This document shows, piece by piece, positions 34,629 to 44,039 of a stretch of 64,000 nt of DNA (position 1 is its first letter; every line of letters begins with the position of its first letter). The notes under the pieces were generated by a model. That model saw nothing but the letters and a program-made list of their open reading frames with translations. It was not told the origin of the DNA and did no database searches. Position numbers and translations under genes: made by a program. The DNA is from Oceanobacillus iheyensis HTE831. Lineage in GTDB: Bacteria > Bacillota > Bacilli > Bacillales > Amphibacillaceae. The stretch is taken from contig NC_004193.1 of the NCBI RefSeq assembly GCF_000011245.1, positions 1,838,501 through 1,902,500 of the forward strand. Reading direction: 5' to 3'.

Positions 34629-34978
34629 GATGCCACCCCCAATGCCTCTAATGCATAACGTTCATTTTCCGCTTTACGAACTATTTTAAATAGCCCTGAC
34701 ATTTCAAATAACCGTTGTATTGGAGGAGAGACGGAACACACCATCATTTCTCCCCCTAATTGTATTACCTCTTTATACCTTCCTAGTACTACTCCCAAAC
34801 CAGAAGAATCCATAAAACTTACTTGTTCTAAATTTAATATAACGTGTTTAATCGGATTGTTATATATCATATCCTTCCATATATCTCTTAAAGCCTCCGT
34901 CTCATGATGGTCCAATTCCCCAGAAAGTCTGACGATGAGGACATCCCCTACAACATCAAAGTCAGAATGAAGTGCCAT
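34625..34978 (-). CDS. spoIIAA: anti-sigma-F factor antagonist SpoIIAA
   Basis: A 117-residue STAS-domain protein. Its serine 58 in [10 protein letters not shown] (near 53-62) is the expected phosphorylation site used by SpoIIAB; unphosphorylated SpoIIAA frees sigma-F. First gene of the spoIIAA-spoIIAB-sigF operon. A sigma-H-type promoter with a Spo0A-like box lies in the 105-base gap between it and dacF. Confidence 0.95.
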   Translation of the reverse strand: MALHSDFDVVGDVLIVRLSGELDHHETEALRDIWKDMIYNNPIKHVILNLEQVSFMDSSGLGVVLGRYKEVIQLGGEMMVCSVSPPIQRLFEMSGLFKIVRKAENERYALEALGVAS

Positions 34979-35023
34979 GTTTCACGATTCCTCCCTTTAA
35001 AATATTTCTTAGATAGCTAATTT

Positions 35024-35060
35024 CTTCAAGACTTAAGCGAATTCCTGCCTGTCGACAAAA
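35024..35060 (-). promoter_or_regulatory. spoIIA promoter: sigma-H -35/-10 with Spo0A box
   Basis: Minus-strand GCAGGAATT (AGGAATT at 35040-35046) and GAAGAAAT (GAAG at 35024-35027) about 12 bases apart resemble the sigma-H promoter. TTTTGTCGAC (35051-35060) just upstream matches six of seven 0A-box bases (TGNCGAA). The same arrangement controls spoIIA in B. subtilis. Confidence 0.6.
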
Positions 35061-35083
35061 GAAGTGAAAAAGTTACTTTATTA

Positions 35084-36250
35084 TTAATGTTTCACCAATT
35101 CTTGTAAGGATCTTTTCATTAGATCACTAAATGATGCTTTTTCTATATTTTTACTAACCGTTAATGGTACTTCAGATATAATTGTATCTCCATCTTTAAT
35201 GATTAATTTACCTACTTCATCCCCTTTTTGAATGGGGAATGTCCAAGATTCTTGTAATTTTACTTCTGTAGAAATATTCTTCTTCTCGTCACCTTTTTTG
35301 TGAATCGTACTTACAGAATGATCCGTAACGATATCTACCTTCGATTGATCAGCCTTTAATAAATCTACTTCCGTTACCTTGTCGCCTTTTGAGAATAAAG
35401 GATTTGTTTCATAGCTGTGGAATGCATAATCAAGCAATTCTGTTACCATACTGTTTCTTTCTTTTGGTGACTTTGCTCCCATCACTACGGCAACAACACG
35501 CATATTATCTCGTTTTGCAGTAGCTGTTAAGCAATATTTCGCTTCACTCGTATAACCAGTCTTTAACCCATCCGCGCCTTTGTAAAATCGAACTAATTTA
35601 TTTGTATTAACAAGCCAAAATTCATTGTCTTGTCCTTGGCGAAGATAATCCTCATAGATTGATGTGTATTCTGTAATTGACTCGTGCTTTAAAAGTTCGT
35701 TTGCCATAATTGCCATATCATAAGCACTACTATAATGATTTTCCTCAGGCAATCCGGTAGTATTTTGGAATAATGTATTTTTTAAATTCAATTCTTTTGC
35801 TTTTTCATTCATCTTATTAACAAACGCTTCTTCACTACCAGCTATTTTTTCTGCTAAAGCAACACTTGCATCATTACCTGATGCTACTGCAACTCCTTTT
35901 AATAAATCATTTACTGTCATTTCTTCTCCAGCTTCCAAAAATATCTGAGAACCTCCCATGGAAGCGGCTTTATCACTTACAATAACAACATCATCCTTTG
36001 CTATATCTCCTTTTTCTAAGGATTCCATTATTAATAGCAAAGTCATAATCTTTGTCATACTTGCTGGGGGAAGTTGTTCGTGTGCATTTTTATCATATAG
36101 AATTGTCCCAGTATCTTGTTCCATAAGTATTCCAGAAGTAGCATCTTCAATTAAATTAACCTCCTGGTTACTTTCTTCTGCTGATACGGTATGACCAAAA
36201 AATAATACACCTAGTAACCCAATTATCATTATGTTTCGTATCTTTCTCAT
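35084..36250 (-). CDS. dacF: forespore D-alanyl-D-alanine carboxypeptidase DacF
   Basis: A 388-residue S11 peptidase that regulates peptidoglycan crosslinking in spore cortex with DacB. Signal peptide at 1-24. Active-site motifs: SMTK at 64-67, SGN near 119, KTGYT near 222. A C-terminal PBP5-like domain ends in an amphipathic helix (SDLMKRSLQELVKH) for membrane attachment. ATG 36250 after GGAGGT is used; the 36295 start would put 15 extra residues before the signal peptide. In B. subtilis dacF can be transcribed with spoIIA. Confidence 0.93.
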   Translation of the reverse strand: MRKIRNIMIIGLLGVLFFGHTVSAEESNQEVNLIEDATSGILMEQDTGTILYDKNAHEQLPPASMTKIMTLLLIMESLEKGDIAKDDVVIVSDKAASMGGSQIFLEAGEEMTVNDLLKGVAVASGNDASVALAEKIAGSEEAFVNKMNEKAKELNLKNTLFQNTTGLPEENHYSSAYDMAIMANELLKHESITEYTSIYEDYLRQGQDNEFWLVNTNKLVRFYKGADGLKTGYTSEAKYCLTATAKRDNMRVVAVVMGAKSPKERNSMVTELLDYAFHSYETNPLFSKGDKVTEVDLLKADQSKVDIVTDHSVSTIHKKGDEKKNISTEVKLQESWTFPIQKGDEVGKLIIKDGDTIISEVPLTVSKNIEKASFSDLMKRSLQELVKH

Positions 36251-36354
36251 AGCCTTACCTCCAACTTCAATATATAGCAATAGTTTTTCCTTCAATTAGT
36301 GTTTTCATACCTCTGATGAAATTATCTTACTTCCTAAAACGATGAACTTTTATT

Positions 36355-36383
36355 TTGATAGCTAGCTAATTATTCCGTATAAT
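36355..36383 (+). promoter_or_regulatory. sigma-A promoter of the short-chain dehydrogenase gene
   Basis: Plus-strand TTGATA (36355-36360), 17-base spacer, TATAAT (36378-36383), about 37 bases before the TTG start. Confidence 0.75.
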
Positions 36384-36419
36384 TTGTACATAAATAAAGA
36401 AATTAGGAGGGAAATCCAT

Positions 36420-37142
36420 TTGGGACAATCTATTAAAGGAAAGATAGCGTATATAACGGGTGCGAGTAGTGGGATTGGAAAAGCAACGGCTATTGAGTTA
36501 GCTAAACAAGGAGTGAATATCGGTTTATTAGCTCGCTCTGAACAAAAATTAAAAGATGTATCAGAAAGGATTCAAAATTTAGGAGTAAGTTCTCAATATC
36601 AAGTAGTAGATATTAGTGATGAAACTCAAGTAGATAATGCTATTACACAACTTGAAGGTCTTCTCGGAAAAGCAGATATTCTCATAAATAATGCAGGAAT
36701 ATCAACTTATGGCAATGTAGATGAAGTAACCTCTGCGGAGTGGAAACAAATATTCCATGTAAATGTCTTTGGAACCTATCATGTGACACGTCGGGTGTTA
36801 CCACATATGAAAGAGAAAAACCAAGGAGATATTATCATGATTTCTTCCAGTAATGGTTTAAAAGGTACAGCTGGTTCTACTGCTTATAGCGGTTCAAAAT
36901 TTGCAATCCAAGGTATGGCAGAAGCATTAATGCAAGAAGTCCGACCAAATAATATACGTGTATTTACGATGAACCCAAGTTTAGTTGCTACAGAATTAGT
37001 ATTTGGCAATGATTTATCTGAAAAGAACGAAGATAAGTTTATGCAACCAGAAGATCTAGCTGAGTATATTGTATCTCAATTAAAGTTACATCCTCGTATA
37101 TTTATAAAACAATCTCTACAATGGGCCACAAACCCGTTCTAG
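36420..37142 (+). CDS. short-chain dehydrogenase/reductase (FabG-like)
   Basis: A 240-residue Rossmann-fold oxidoreductase. Cofactor motif TGASSGIG near 12-19, NNAG near 89-92, catalytic Ser in MISSSNG near 140, YSGSKFA with catalytic Tyr and Lys near 155-159. Class looks like 3-ketoacyl-ACP reductase-type SDRs, but the real substrate is unknown. The start is TTG 36420, nine bases behind GGAGG; the ATG at 36384 lies within the promoter region. It stands alone on the plus strand between dacF and pdp. Confidence 0.85.
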   Translation: MGQSIKGKIAYITGASSGIGKATAIELAKQGVNIGLLARSEQKLKDVSERIQNLGVSSQYQVVDISDETQVDNAITQLEGLLGKADILINNAGISTYGNVDEVTSAEWKQIFHVNVFGTYHVTRRVLPHMKEKNQGDIIMISSSNGLKGTAGSTAYSGSKFAIQGMAEALMQEVRPNNIRVFTMNPSLVATELVFGNDLSEKNEDKFMQPEDLAEYIVSQLKLHPRIFIKQSLQWATNPF

Positions 37143-37447
37143 GTTTTTTGAGATGAAAAAAAGGGAGCTTATTTAACATTAATAAGTTTCCTTACTCTCG
37201 TCTCAATGGATCATTATTACATAATCCCTTTGCAAAAACATACTTTATTATAATAGCCTCAATCATTATTTTATAAGACAAACATACATTATTAACAGAA
37301 GTATATCCTCATTTATTAATAACGTATTACATTGAAATCAATATAATAAAAACCTAAAATTCCTCTTATAAAAACATAAGGTTTAGAAGAATTTAGGTTC
37401 TTATTTTTTCTTATCTTAATATGGTTAGGACAAAATTATGTTCTAAT
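37143..37447. other. convergent intergenic region between SDR gene and pdp
   Basis: No gene. Plus strand 37148-37207 can form a long hairpin: TTGAGATGA pairs with TCGTCTCAA, enclosing GGGAGCTTATT and AATAAGTTTCC, but no T-run follows. It may end the SDR transcript. The pdp terminator occupies the right end. Confidence 0.4.
37347..37399 (-). terminator. terminator of deoB-punA-pdp
   Basis: Minus-strand long stem with outer arms AACCTAAA/TTTAGGTT, inner TTAT/ATAA, followed by TTTATT, about 50 bases behind the pdp stop. Confidence 0.7.
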
Positions 37448-38740
37448 TTACTTGATAATTTTAATTACGCTATTCTTCGATTCTACAGCTTCTGTAGTAT
37501 ATGTCATTGCTTTTTTAATCTTTTGAATAACTTCATCATTGTTTTGTTTATTTGAATGGATGGTTGCAATTTTATCTCCTTTTTTAATTGCATCTCCTAA
37601 TTTAACATGGAATGTTATTCCTACTTGATGATCAATCTGATCTTCTTTCGTCTCTCTTCCAGCTCCAAGTAGCATAGCAGCCTCACCAATTGATTGTGTG
37701 TTCACAGATGCGTAGTACCCTTCCTCATCACTTAATACATCAATAGATTGATTAGCTTTTATTTCATTCACACTTTCTATATTTCCATCTTGTGCTTCAA
37801 CAAATTCAACTAATTTACTATACGCCTTACCATTTGTAATTACATCAGAAACCAAGCTTTTTGCTTCTTCAATTGTTGAAGCTTTTTTCGCAAGCAATAC
37901 CATTTGTGAAGCAATCTCTACAGATACATCATAAATATCTTTGCTATAATCATTATCCCGTAGTAATTTTATAGCTTCAATAACTTCATTCGCATTGCCA
38001 ATTTCATCTCCTAAAGGCTGGTCCATTCTTGTAAGTACAGCAACTGTTTCACGATCTAATTTTTTACCAATTTCAACCATAGCAGTAGCTAGTTTTTCAG
38101 CTTCTTCTACCGTTTTCATAAAAGCACCATTACCAACTTTTATATCTAATACAATCGAATCTGCTCCTGAAGCAATTTTTTTGCTCATAATAGAGCTAGC
38201 AATTAAAGGAATCGAATCCACTGTACCTGTTACATCACGTAATGCATATAATTTTTTATCTGCAGGTACTAAGTTTCCGGATTGTCCAACTAATGCGATA
38301 CCTTGCTCTTTCACTTGTTCTTTAAATTTATCTAATGGTAATTCTGTGTGAAATCCTTCAATAGATTCTAACTTGTCTACTGTACCTCCCGTATGTCCTA
38401 GACCTCTTCCACTCATCTTTGCAAATGGAATACCTAATGAAGCGATAATTGGTGCCACAATTAGACTGACTTTATCTCCTACACCACCTGTAGAATGCTT
38501 ATCTACCACAATTGTATTTAAGAATGACATATCTATCTGATCTCCGGAATTCACCATAATTTCAGTCAAGTCAGATGTTTCCTGATTCGTTAATCCATTA
38601 AAATAAATTGCCATTAATAGAGAAGATACTTGATAATCGGGAATACTTCCTTCTACATATCCAGTAATTACATGCTGTAATTCTTCGTAAGTTAACACTT
38701 CTCCATATTTTTTCTTATTAATAATTTCTACCGTATTCAT
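37448..38740 (-). CDS. pdp: pyrimidine-nucleoside phosphorylase
   Basis: A 430-residue enzyme that splits uridine, deoxyuridine and thymidine with phosphate, giving ribose-1-phosphate or deoxyribose-1-phosphate. The thymidine/pyrimidine phosphorylase signature is visible: SGRGLGHTGGTVDKLESI near 114-131, KHSTGGVGDK near 81-90, and LDIKVGNGAFMK near 188-199. Third gene of deoB-punA-pdp, matching drm-pupG-pdp in Bacillus, where the products feed phosphopentomutase DeoB. Confidence 0.94.
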   Translation of the reverse strand: MNTVEIINKKKYGEVLTYEELQHVITGYVEGSIPDYQVSSLLMAIYFNGLTNQETSDLTEIMVNSGDQIDMSFLNTIVVDKHSTGGVGDKVSLIVAPIIASLGIPFAKMSGRGLGHTGGTVDKLESIEGFHTELPLDKFKEQVKEQGIALVGQSGNLVPADKKLYALRDVTGTVDSIPLIASSIMSKKIASGADSIVLDIKVGNGAFMKTVEEAEKLATAMVEIGKKLDRETVAVLTRMDQPLGDEIGNANEVIEAIKLLRDNDYSKDIYDVSVEIASQMVLLAKKASTIEEAKSLVSDVITNGKAYSKLVEFVEAQDGNIESVNEIKANQSIDVLSDEEGYYASVNTQSIGEAAMLLGAGRETKEDQIDHQVGITFHVKLGDAIKKGDKIATIHSNKQNNDEVIQKIKKAMTYTTEAVESKNSVIKIIK

Positions 38741-38770
38741 AATTTCTCCACCCTCTCCAAACTTGTACCA

Positions 38771-39586
38771 TTACATTGATTGAATGATATTTCGAACAAA
38801 TTGTAAAAAGCTCTCTCTCACTTTATCTGTTGTTTCGATCACTTCATCATGTGTTAAAGGTTGATCTAATATACCTGCTGCCATATTTGAAATACATGAA
38901 ATTCCAAGTACCTTAATACCTGCATGGTTAGCTACAGTTACCTCAGGAACAGTTGACATTCCTACTGCATCTCCACCTAGAATACGTATCATCCTAACCT
39001 CAGCCGGTGTTTCATAAACGGGTCCACTATTACCAACGTACACACCTTGTTGTACAGCTAAATCTAATTTTCCAGCAATATTTTTTGCTAGTTTTAATAA
39101 GTCTTTATCGTACGCAGTAGACATATCAGGAAAACGAGGCCCATGTCTATTATCATTTGGACCTATTAATGGATTGTCTCCCATTTGATTAATATGATCT
39201 GTAATTAACATTAAGTCACCAGCAGAGAAAGATTCATTTACTCCTCCAGCTGCATTTGTAACAATTAATTGTTCTATATTTAATTCTTTCATTACTCGTA
39301 CTGGAAATGTTACTTGTTGCATGGTATACCCTTCGTAGTAATGAAAACGACCTTGCATTGCAATAACTTGCTTTCCTTCCATTGCACCAATTACTAGTTG
39401 ACCTTTATGACCAGAAACCGTTGACGTAGGAAAATGAGGGATATCTTTATATTCAATATGGATTGCATCCTCAATTTCATCTGCCAATACACCTAGACCA
39501 GATCCTAAGATTAAACCTATTGATGGTTCTCTGTTCATTTTTTCTTTTATAAAACTTGCTGCTTCTTGAATAAATTGATTATCCAT
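38771..39586 (-). CDS. punA: purine-nucleoside phosphorylase
   Basis: A 271-residue trimeric-type purine nucleoside phosphorylase acting on guanosine/inosine and deoxy forms. Phosphate-binding GSGLG near 27-31 and GHKGQLV follow the family; NAAGGVNESF near 115-124 and the purine contact segment EVRMIRILGGDAVGMSTVPE near 200-219 are present. ATG 39586 (GGGGG, eight-base spacing) is preferred over ATG 39601. It lies 17 bases downstream of deoB. Confidence 0.92.
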   Translation of the reverse strand: MDNQFIQEAASFIKEKMNREPSIGLILGSGLGVLADEIEDAIHIEYKDIPHFPTSTVSGHKGQLVIGAMEGKQVIAMQGRFHYYEGYTMQQVTFPVRVMKELNIEQLIVTNAAGGVNESFSAGDLMLITDHINQMGDNPLIGPNDNRHGPRFPDMSTAYDKDLLKLAKNIAGKLDLAVQQGVYVGNSGPVYETPAEVRMIRILGGDAVGMSTVPEVTVANHAGIKVLGISCISNMAAGILDQPLTHDEVIETTDKVRESFLQFVRNIIQSM

Positions 39587-39603
39587 TCTATCTTCCCCCA
39601 TTA

Positions 39604-40782
39604 CTACTTAATATCGTTCAAAAAGCTTTCTCCGTGTTCAGGCAGCTTAATTCCAAAGTTATCTGCAATAGTTGCTCCTATATCCGCAAATGTTTTTCTA
39701 ATCGGTAATTCTTTTGCTTGTTTAATTTGATTATGATAAACGACTAATGGTACGTATTCTCTTGTATGGTCAGTACCATGATGAATAGGGTCATTTCCAT
39801 GATCAGCAGTAATTATCAGTAGATCATCATCGTGTAGTTGCTCTATAATCTCTGGTAATTGTTCATCAAACTCTTCTAAAGCTTTTCCATATCCCACTGG
39901 ATCTCTTCGGTGACCATATTTCGCATCAAAATCAACGAGGTTTAAGAAGTTCAATCCAGTAAACGATTTATCCATTGACTTTCGTAATTGTACCATACCA
40001 TCGTTGTTATCCTTTGTTCGGATTGATTCTGTGACTCCTTCTCCATCATAAATATCCGATATTTTCCCTAATGCTAGGACGTCATAATTATTATCTTTTA
40101 ATTCATTCATAACTGTTCTGCCGAATGGCTTCAATGCATAGTCATGTCGATTAGATGTACGTTCAAATGCACCTGGTTCACCAATAAATGGACGTGCGAT
40201 TACTCTTCCAACCATGTATTTTTCATCTAAAGTTAGTTCTCTAGCAATTTCACAAATTCTATATTGCTCATCTATTGGAATGATCTCTTCATGAGCAGCA
40301 ATTTGTAATACTGAATCAGCTGATGTATAAACGATTAGTGAGCCAGTATCCATATGTTGCTGTCCAAGCTCATCAAGTATCTCTGTACCAGAGGCAGGTT
40401 TATTTCCAATCACCTTACGTCCGGTTTTTTGTTCTAATTCTTCGATCAATTCATCTGGAAACCCATCTGGAAATGTACGAAACGGTTTTTCTATATGCAA
40501 CCCCATAATTTCCCAATGTCCTGTCATTGTATCTTTACCATTAGATGCTTCTTGCATTTTAGTATAATGCGCTCTCGGTTGAGCTGATGCCTCGATACCT
40601 TCAATCTTTCGAATATTGCTTAATCCAAGACTTGCCATTGTAGGCATATTTAACCCATTCATATTCTCTGCAATATGCCCTAATGTATTTGCTCCTACAT
40701 CATTAAAATCTCTCGCATCGGGGGCTTCTCCAATTCCTACTGAATCCATTACTATTAAAAACACCCGTTTAAAATTATTCAT
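39604..40782 (-). CDS. deoB: phosphopentomutase
   Basis: A 392-residue alkaline-phosphatase-superfamily enzyme converting (deoxy)ribose-1-phosphate to the 5-phosphate, linking nucleoside salvage to central carbon. Metal-binding residues are visible in [12 protein letters not shown] (11-22), the phospho-Thr loop [13 protein letters not shown] near 83-95, and TADHGNDP near 328. First gene of deoB-punA-pdp; ATG 40782 follows AGGAGGT. No deoR/deoC regulator gene is next to it. Confidence 0.94.
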   Translation of the reverse strand: MNNFKRVFLIVMDSVGIGEAPDARDFNDVGANTLGHIAENMNGLNMPTMASLGLSNIRKIEGIEASAQPRAHYTKMQEASNGKDTMTGHWEIMGLHIEKPFRTFPDGFPDELIEELEQKTGRKVIGNKPASGTEILDELGQQHMDTGSLIVYTSADSVLQIAAHEEIIPIDEQYRICEIARELTLDEKYMVGRVIARPFIGEPGAFERTSNRHDYALKPFGRTVMNELKDNNYDVLALGKISDIYDGEGVTESIRTKDNNDGMVQLRKSMDKSFTGLNFLNLVDFDAKYGHRRDPVGYGKALEEFDEQLPEIIEQLHDDDLLIITADHGNDPIHHGTDHTREYVPLVVYHNQIKQAKELPIRKTFADIGATIADNFGIKLPEHGESFLNDIK

Positions 40783-40879
40783 TGTTTGTCATACCTCCTG
40801 TTATGTATATTCCCAAAACATGCTTTTACTATGTTTCTTCTCACTGATGTTAGATGTCAGACGACATAGTTGAAAAAAA

Positions 40880-41773
40880 TTAGGCTCTAGGATGATAAGA
40901 TTGATACATATCTTTTAAGCGAGCCTTTGTGACATGTGTATACACTTGAGTTGTTGATATATCTGCATGACCTAACATCTCTTGCACTAAACGCAAATCT
41001 GCCCCATTCTCTAATAAATGTGTAGCAAAAGAGTGGCGTAGTGTATGAGGTGTAATTGTTTTTAAAATTCCAGCTTCTAATGTAAGCCCTTTTAAGATTT
41101 TCCAAAAACCTTGTCTAGTAAGTCTTCTCCCATGTTGATTAACAAATAAGGCATCTTCACGATTATTCTTTTTAATCAAACTATCTCGAGCCTCAGAAAT
41201 ATACTTTTCTAGATAATGTTTAGCCGTATCACCAAGTGGAACAATTCTTTCTTTAGATCCTTTTCCAAAACATTGCACAAATCCCATCATTAGGTGTAAA
41301 TCACTCACGTTTAAAGAGATTAACTCGGATACCCGTAGACCAGTAGCGTATAATAATTCTAACATCGCTTTATTTCGAACGGAAAGTTTCGTATTCATCT
41401 TAATTTCTAATAATCGATCTACCTCATCCTGAGATAAAATATCCGGAAGTTTACGATCTTTTTTAGGTGTTTCAATGTGTAAACTAGGATCATTTGATGT
41501 GATTTGTTCACGAATTAAAAATTGATGAAAAGAACGAATAGAAGAAATATGTCTAGAAATGGTTGCTGTTGATTTCCCTTGATCTTTTAGCATGTAAAGA
41601 AATCCCATAATATCAGTTCTAGAAATCTTATCCCACGTTGCAGTTTTATCATGGTCTTTCATATATTGCAAGTAATTTGTTAAATCCCTTTTATAGGAAC
41701 TTAGTGTATTGTCAGATAAACCACGTTCAATACGTAGAAAATGGAAAAAGTCTTCAATCGCATATTCTAACAT
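40880..41773 (-). CDS. xerD: site-specific tyrosine recombinase XerD
   Basis: A 297-residue tyrosine recombinase that with XerC/CodV resolves chromosome dimers at dif. N-terminal SAM-like DNA-binding domain ([19 protein letters not shown] near 12-30). The catalytic domain carries Arg in TGLRVSEL near 148, His-x-x-Arg in [14 protein letters not shown] near 240, and the nucleophile Tyr in TTQVYTHV near 276. Start: the ATG at 41785 is inside the ribosome site, so 41773 is preferred. It slightly overlaps the yqzK region upstream (7 bases apart). Confidence 0.93.
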   Translation of the reverse strand: MLEYAIEDFFHFLRIERGLSDNTLSSYKRDLTNYLQYMKDHDKTATWDKISRTDIMGFLYMLKDQGKSTATISRHISSIRSFHQFLIREQITSNDPSLHIETPKKDRKLPDILSQDEVDRLLEIKMNTKLSVRNKAMLELLYATGLRVSELISLNVSDLHLMMGFVQCFGKGSKERIVPLGDTAKHYLEKYISEARDSLIKKNNREDALFVNQHGRRLTRQGFWKILKGLTLEAGILKTITPHTLRHSFATHLLENGADLRLVQEMLGHADISTTQVYTHVTKARLKDMYQSYHPRA

Positions 41774-41777
41774 CGCT

Positions 41778-41987
41778 TTACTCATCTCCTAACAAATAAA
41801 AAGGTAGCAGATCAAATAGTCCATTATTTTTTTGAAAGACTTTAACTGCTGGGCCTTGCGGTGGATCAAACCGGTGTATGTCTAAGTATTCTTTATGCAT
41901 AAGCTGTAATGCGTAATAAAAGATACAAGCACTAATCATAAATAACAAGAATATTTTTATCATATCGATTAATAGTCTACTCATCAC
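41778..41987 (-). CDS. yqzK: YqzK-like small membrane protein
   Basis: A 69-residue protein with one transmembrane helix (about 9-28) and a short outside domain with [16 protein letters not shown]. It sits between fur and xerD, the position of yqzK in B. subtilis. Function unknown. Its stop lies five bases before the xerD start, and the shared AGGAG site means the two genes are expressed together. Confidence 0.75.
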   Translation of the reverse strand: MMSRLLIDMIKIFLLFMISACIFYYALQLMHKEYLDIHRFDPPQGPAVKVFQKNNGLFDLLPFYLLGDE

Positions 41988-42061
41988 ATATCTCCCAATA
42001 AATTATTCTATTGAAAGAATATGCTTGTCCTAACCCTAAATATTACATACATTTATGATAC

Positions 42062-42096
42062 AAAAAATATTGCCTCTTTCCTATTGGAAAAAGGCA
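42062..42096 (-). terminator. terminator of fur
   Basis: Minus-strand stem TGCCTTTTTCC/GGAAAGAGGCA followed by ATATTTTTTG, three bases behind the fur stop. Confidence 0.87.
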
Positions 42097-42098
42097 GT

Positions 42099-42554
42099 TT
42101 AAGTTGCTTTAACAATAACTTCTTGACACTGTTTACATATACCGTGAAAAGTAAGCCGATGGTCTTTCACTTCAAATCCCCAGTCTGTTTGCACGATACG
42201 TTCTACATCTTCTAATAAATCATTCTCAATTTCTTCAACAGATCCACATTCAATACATACTAAATGGTGATGAAAATGTTTTGCGCCTTCTTTTCGTAAA
42301 TCGTAACGAGAAACGCCATCTCCAAAGTTAATTTTATCTACAATTTTTAGCTCCGAAAGCAATTCTAATGTACGATATACTGTAGCCAACCCTATTTCTG
42401 GTGATTTCTCTTTTACGAGTAAATAAACATCTTCAGCACTTAGATGATCTTCTTCTCGTTCAAGAAGCACACGTACCGTTGCTTCCCTTTGGGGAGTTAA
42501 TTTATAGCTATGCGAGTGTAGCTGTTTTTTTATTTGGTCAATCCGATGTTCCAT
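42099..42554 (-). CDS. fur: ferric uptake regulator Fur
   Basis: A 151-residue Fe(II)-dependent repressor of iron uptake genes. Winged-helix N-terminal domain (SYKLTPQREATVRVLLEREE near 17-36), metal site HHHLVCIECG near 94-103, and the structural zinc CxxC pairs (CIEC and CKQC near 141). ATG 42554 follows GGGAGG. Its promoter is a textbook sigma-A sequence with a PerR-type operator upstream, so fur is probably under peroxide control as in B. subtilis. Confidence 0.94.
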   Translation of the reverse strand: MEHRIDQIKKQLHSHSYKLTPQREATVRVLLEREEDHLSAEDVYLLVKEKSPEIGLATVYRTLELLSELKIVDKINFGDGVSRYDLRKEGAKHFHHHLVCIECGSVEEIENDLLEDVERIVQTDWGFEVKDHRLTFHGICKQCQEVIVKAT

Positions 42555-42584
42555 GGATAGTCGCCTCCCTCTTTACCCAACTAT

Positions 42585-42613
42585 ATTATAATCTTCCAAT
42601 TACAACGTGTCAA
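42585..42613 (-). promoter_or_regulatory. sigma-A promoter of fur
   Basis: Minus-strand perfect TTGACA (42608-42613), 17-base spacer, perfect TATAAT (42585-42590), about 30 bases before the fur start. Confidence 0.85.
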
Positions 42614-42633
42614 AGTGTATTATCACTTTTAAA

Positions 42634-42648
42634 TTATAATAATTATAA
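42634..42648. promoter_or_regulatory. PerR box upstream of fur
   Basis: TTATAAT A ATTATAA is a perfect 7-1-7 match to the PerR consensus TTATAATNATTATAA. It lies 20 bases upstream of the fur -35 hexamer. No perR gene is in the window. Confidence 0.7.
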
Positions 42649-42659
42649 TATAATATCGA

Positions 42660-43298
42660 CTATAAGTAAACTCTTTGTATCCACTCTACCATCATCGTGT
42701 TTGAAATGTATGCTTCTAAGATAGCTGCAAGCCCCGTACAAACAATTAAAATAACAAACGAAGTAGTTAACTTAATAAATGGTTGGGATAAGGAGGTGTT
42801 ATTTCTTTTAGCAACTAATTTACTCAATAATCCTAATGAGAATATCATACATATACTTCCAGCGATAATATAAATAGGAATAATGACAATATTTTGAGGA
42901 GCAATTGAAATAGCGGACAATATTAATCCGTCCATACCTAACCAATTCACCATAAAGCCAACTGAAAAGCCTACAACCATACCTTTAATAAATATTAATA
43001 TCCATACAATTGGAAGTCCGATAACACTTAATGCAAAAATAAACATTAACCCTAAATATTTTATATGGTAAAAGAAACTTTGCCATAAAATATCGTTATT
43101 GTTTAATGTCGATCCTTCTTCTGTAGTTTGAATAAAAAATCGTTCTAAATAGAAGAATAAATCTTGTTTTTGTACAACATCCATACTATTTACTATAACT
43201 GCTCCAAAAACGATACCTGTTAAAAATAATATAGTCGTAAATATATAAATAGTTGCATGATGTTTAAAGTGGTTGAAGACTACATAGCTCTTATGCAT
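42660..43298 (-). CDS. spoIIM: stage II sporulation protein M
   Basis: A 212-residue membrane protein with five hydrophobic segments. It is part of the SpoIID-SpoIIM-SpoIIP machine that dissolves septal peptidoglycan during engulfment. The N-terminal hydrophobic helix (about 14-34, with FLTGIVFGAVIVNSM) and central WILIFIKGMVVGFSVGFMVNWLG match the family. Located beside fur as in Bacillus. ATG 43298 follows AGGAGG. Confidence 0.92.
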   Translation of the reverse strand: MHKSYVVFNHFKHHATIYIFTTILFLTGIVFGAVIVNSMDVVQKQDLFFYLERFFIQTTEEGSTLNNNDILWQSFFYHIKYLGLMFIFALSVIGLPIVWILIFIKGMVVGFSVGFMVNWLGMDGLILSAISIAPQNIVIIPIYIIAGSICMIFSLGLLSKLVAKRNNTSLSQPFIKLTTSFVILIVCTGLAAILEAYISNTMMVEWIQRVYL

Positions 43299-43392
43299 CG
43301 AAATCCTCCTAAATTGATTATCTATAATCTAATCTATGAGTATTTCAACATAAAAATAACTTATTTTATATATTTAATAGATTACATATAAG

Positions 43393-43938
43393 TTAGCCTT
43401 TTCTTAGAGTATGTAGATATAATATAGCATAGTTTGTTTTTGCATCATGTATCTCTTGATTTAATACCATCTGCTTTGCTTGATCTAAGGTAACCTCCCT
43501 TATTTCCACAAACTCGTCATCATCTCCTTGAGGAGGTTGTTCTAATTGTATTAAATCATCTGTTATATAGATATAAATTAGTTCATTTGCAAAACCTGGC
43601 GAGGTGTAAAAAGATGTTACAAACGAAAGGTTAGTAGTTGTAAATCCAGTTTCTTCTTCTAATTCTCTCACAGCTGCTGTTAAAGGATTTTCGCGTTCTT
43701 CTAACTTTCCAGCAGGAATTTCACACAGTGCTTTTTCTAAAGGTTTGCGGTACTGTTCTACAAGGATAATATTTCCTTCCTTTGTAATTGGTATTATACC
43801 AACTGCTCCTGGATGAGCAACGATTTCTCGCTTTGAAGTTTTTCCATTTGGTAATTCTACTTCATCTACTTTCAAATCTATTACATTACCTTTAAATATC
43901 TGTTCTGATGAAATGGTCTTTTCTTCAAATTTATGCAT
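43393..43938 (-). CDS. nudF: ADP-ribose pyrophosphatase (Nudix hydrolase NudF)
   Basis: A 181-residue Nudix enzyme hydrolysing ADP-ribose to AMP and ribose-5-phosphate. The Nudix box (from GKLEERENPL to LEEETGF, about residues 77-99) has all its metal-binding glutamates. The N-terminal region (VDEVELPNGKTSKREIVAHP) is typical of NudF. Its place between spoIIM and yqkF matches B. subtilis nudF/yqkG. Confidence 0.92.
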   Translation of the reverse strand: MHKFEEKTISSEQIFKGNVIDLKVDEVELPNGKTSKREIVAHPGAVGIIPITKEGNIILVEQYRKPLEKALCEIPAGKLEERENPLTAAVRELEEETGFTTTNLSFVTSFYTSPGFANELIYIYITDDLIQLEQPPQGDDDEFVEIREVTLDQAKQMVLNQEIHDAKTNYAILYLHTLRKG

Positions 43939-43977
43939 GTGATTTTCTTCCTTTCTTAATTCCTATGTGTGTATAAG

Positions 43978-44006
43978 TTGTATTCTTTTATTACTAATTC
44001 TACAAT
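43978..44006 (+). promoter_or_regulatory. candidate promoter of the aldo/keto reductase gene
   Basis: Plus-strand TTGTAT (43978-43983), 17-base spacer, TACAAT (44001-44006), 34 bases before the gene. Confidence 0.45.
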
Positions 44007-44039
44007 AATCATATAATCCATATGATAAGGAGGCAAATA

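Noticed and set aside
37148..37207. Hairpin behind the plus-strand short-chain dehydrogenase as a firm terminator
   Set aside because: The stem is long but has several G-U pairs and no T-run, so it is only noted within the gap description.
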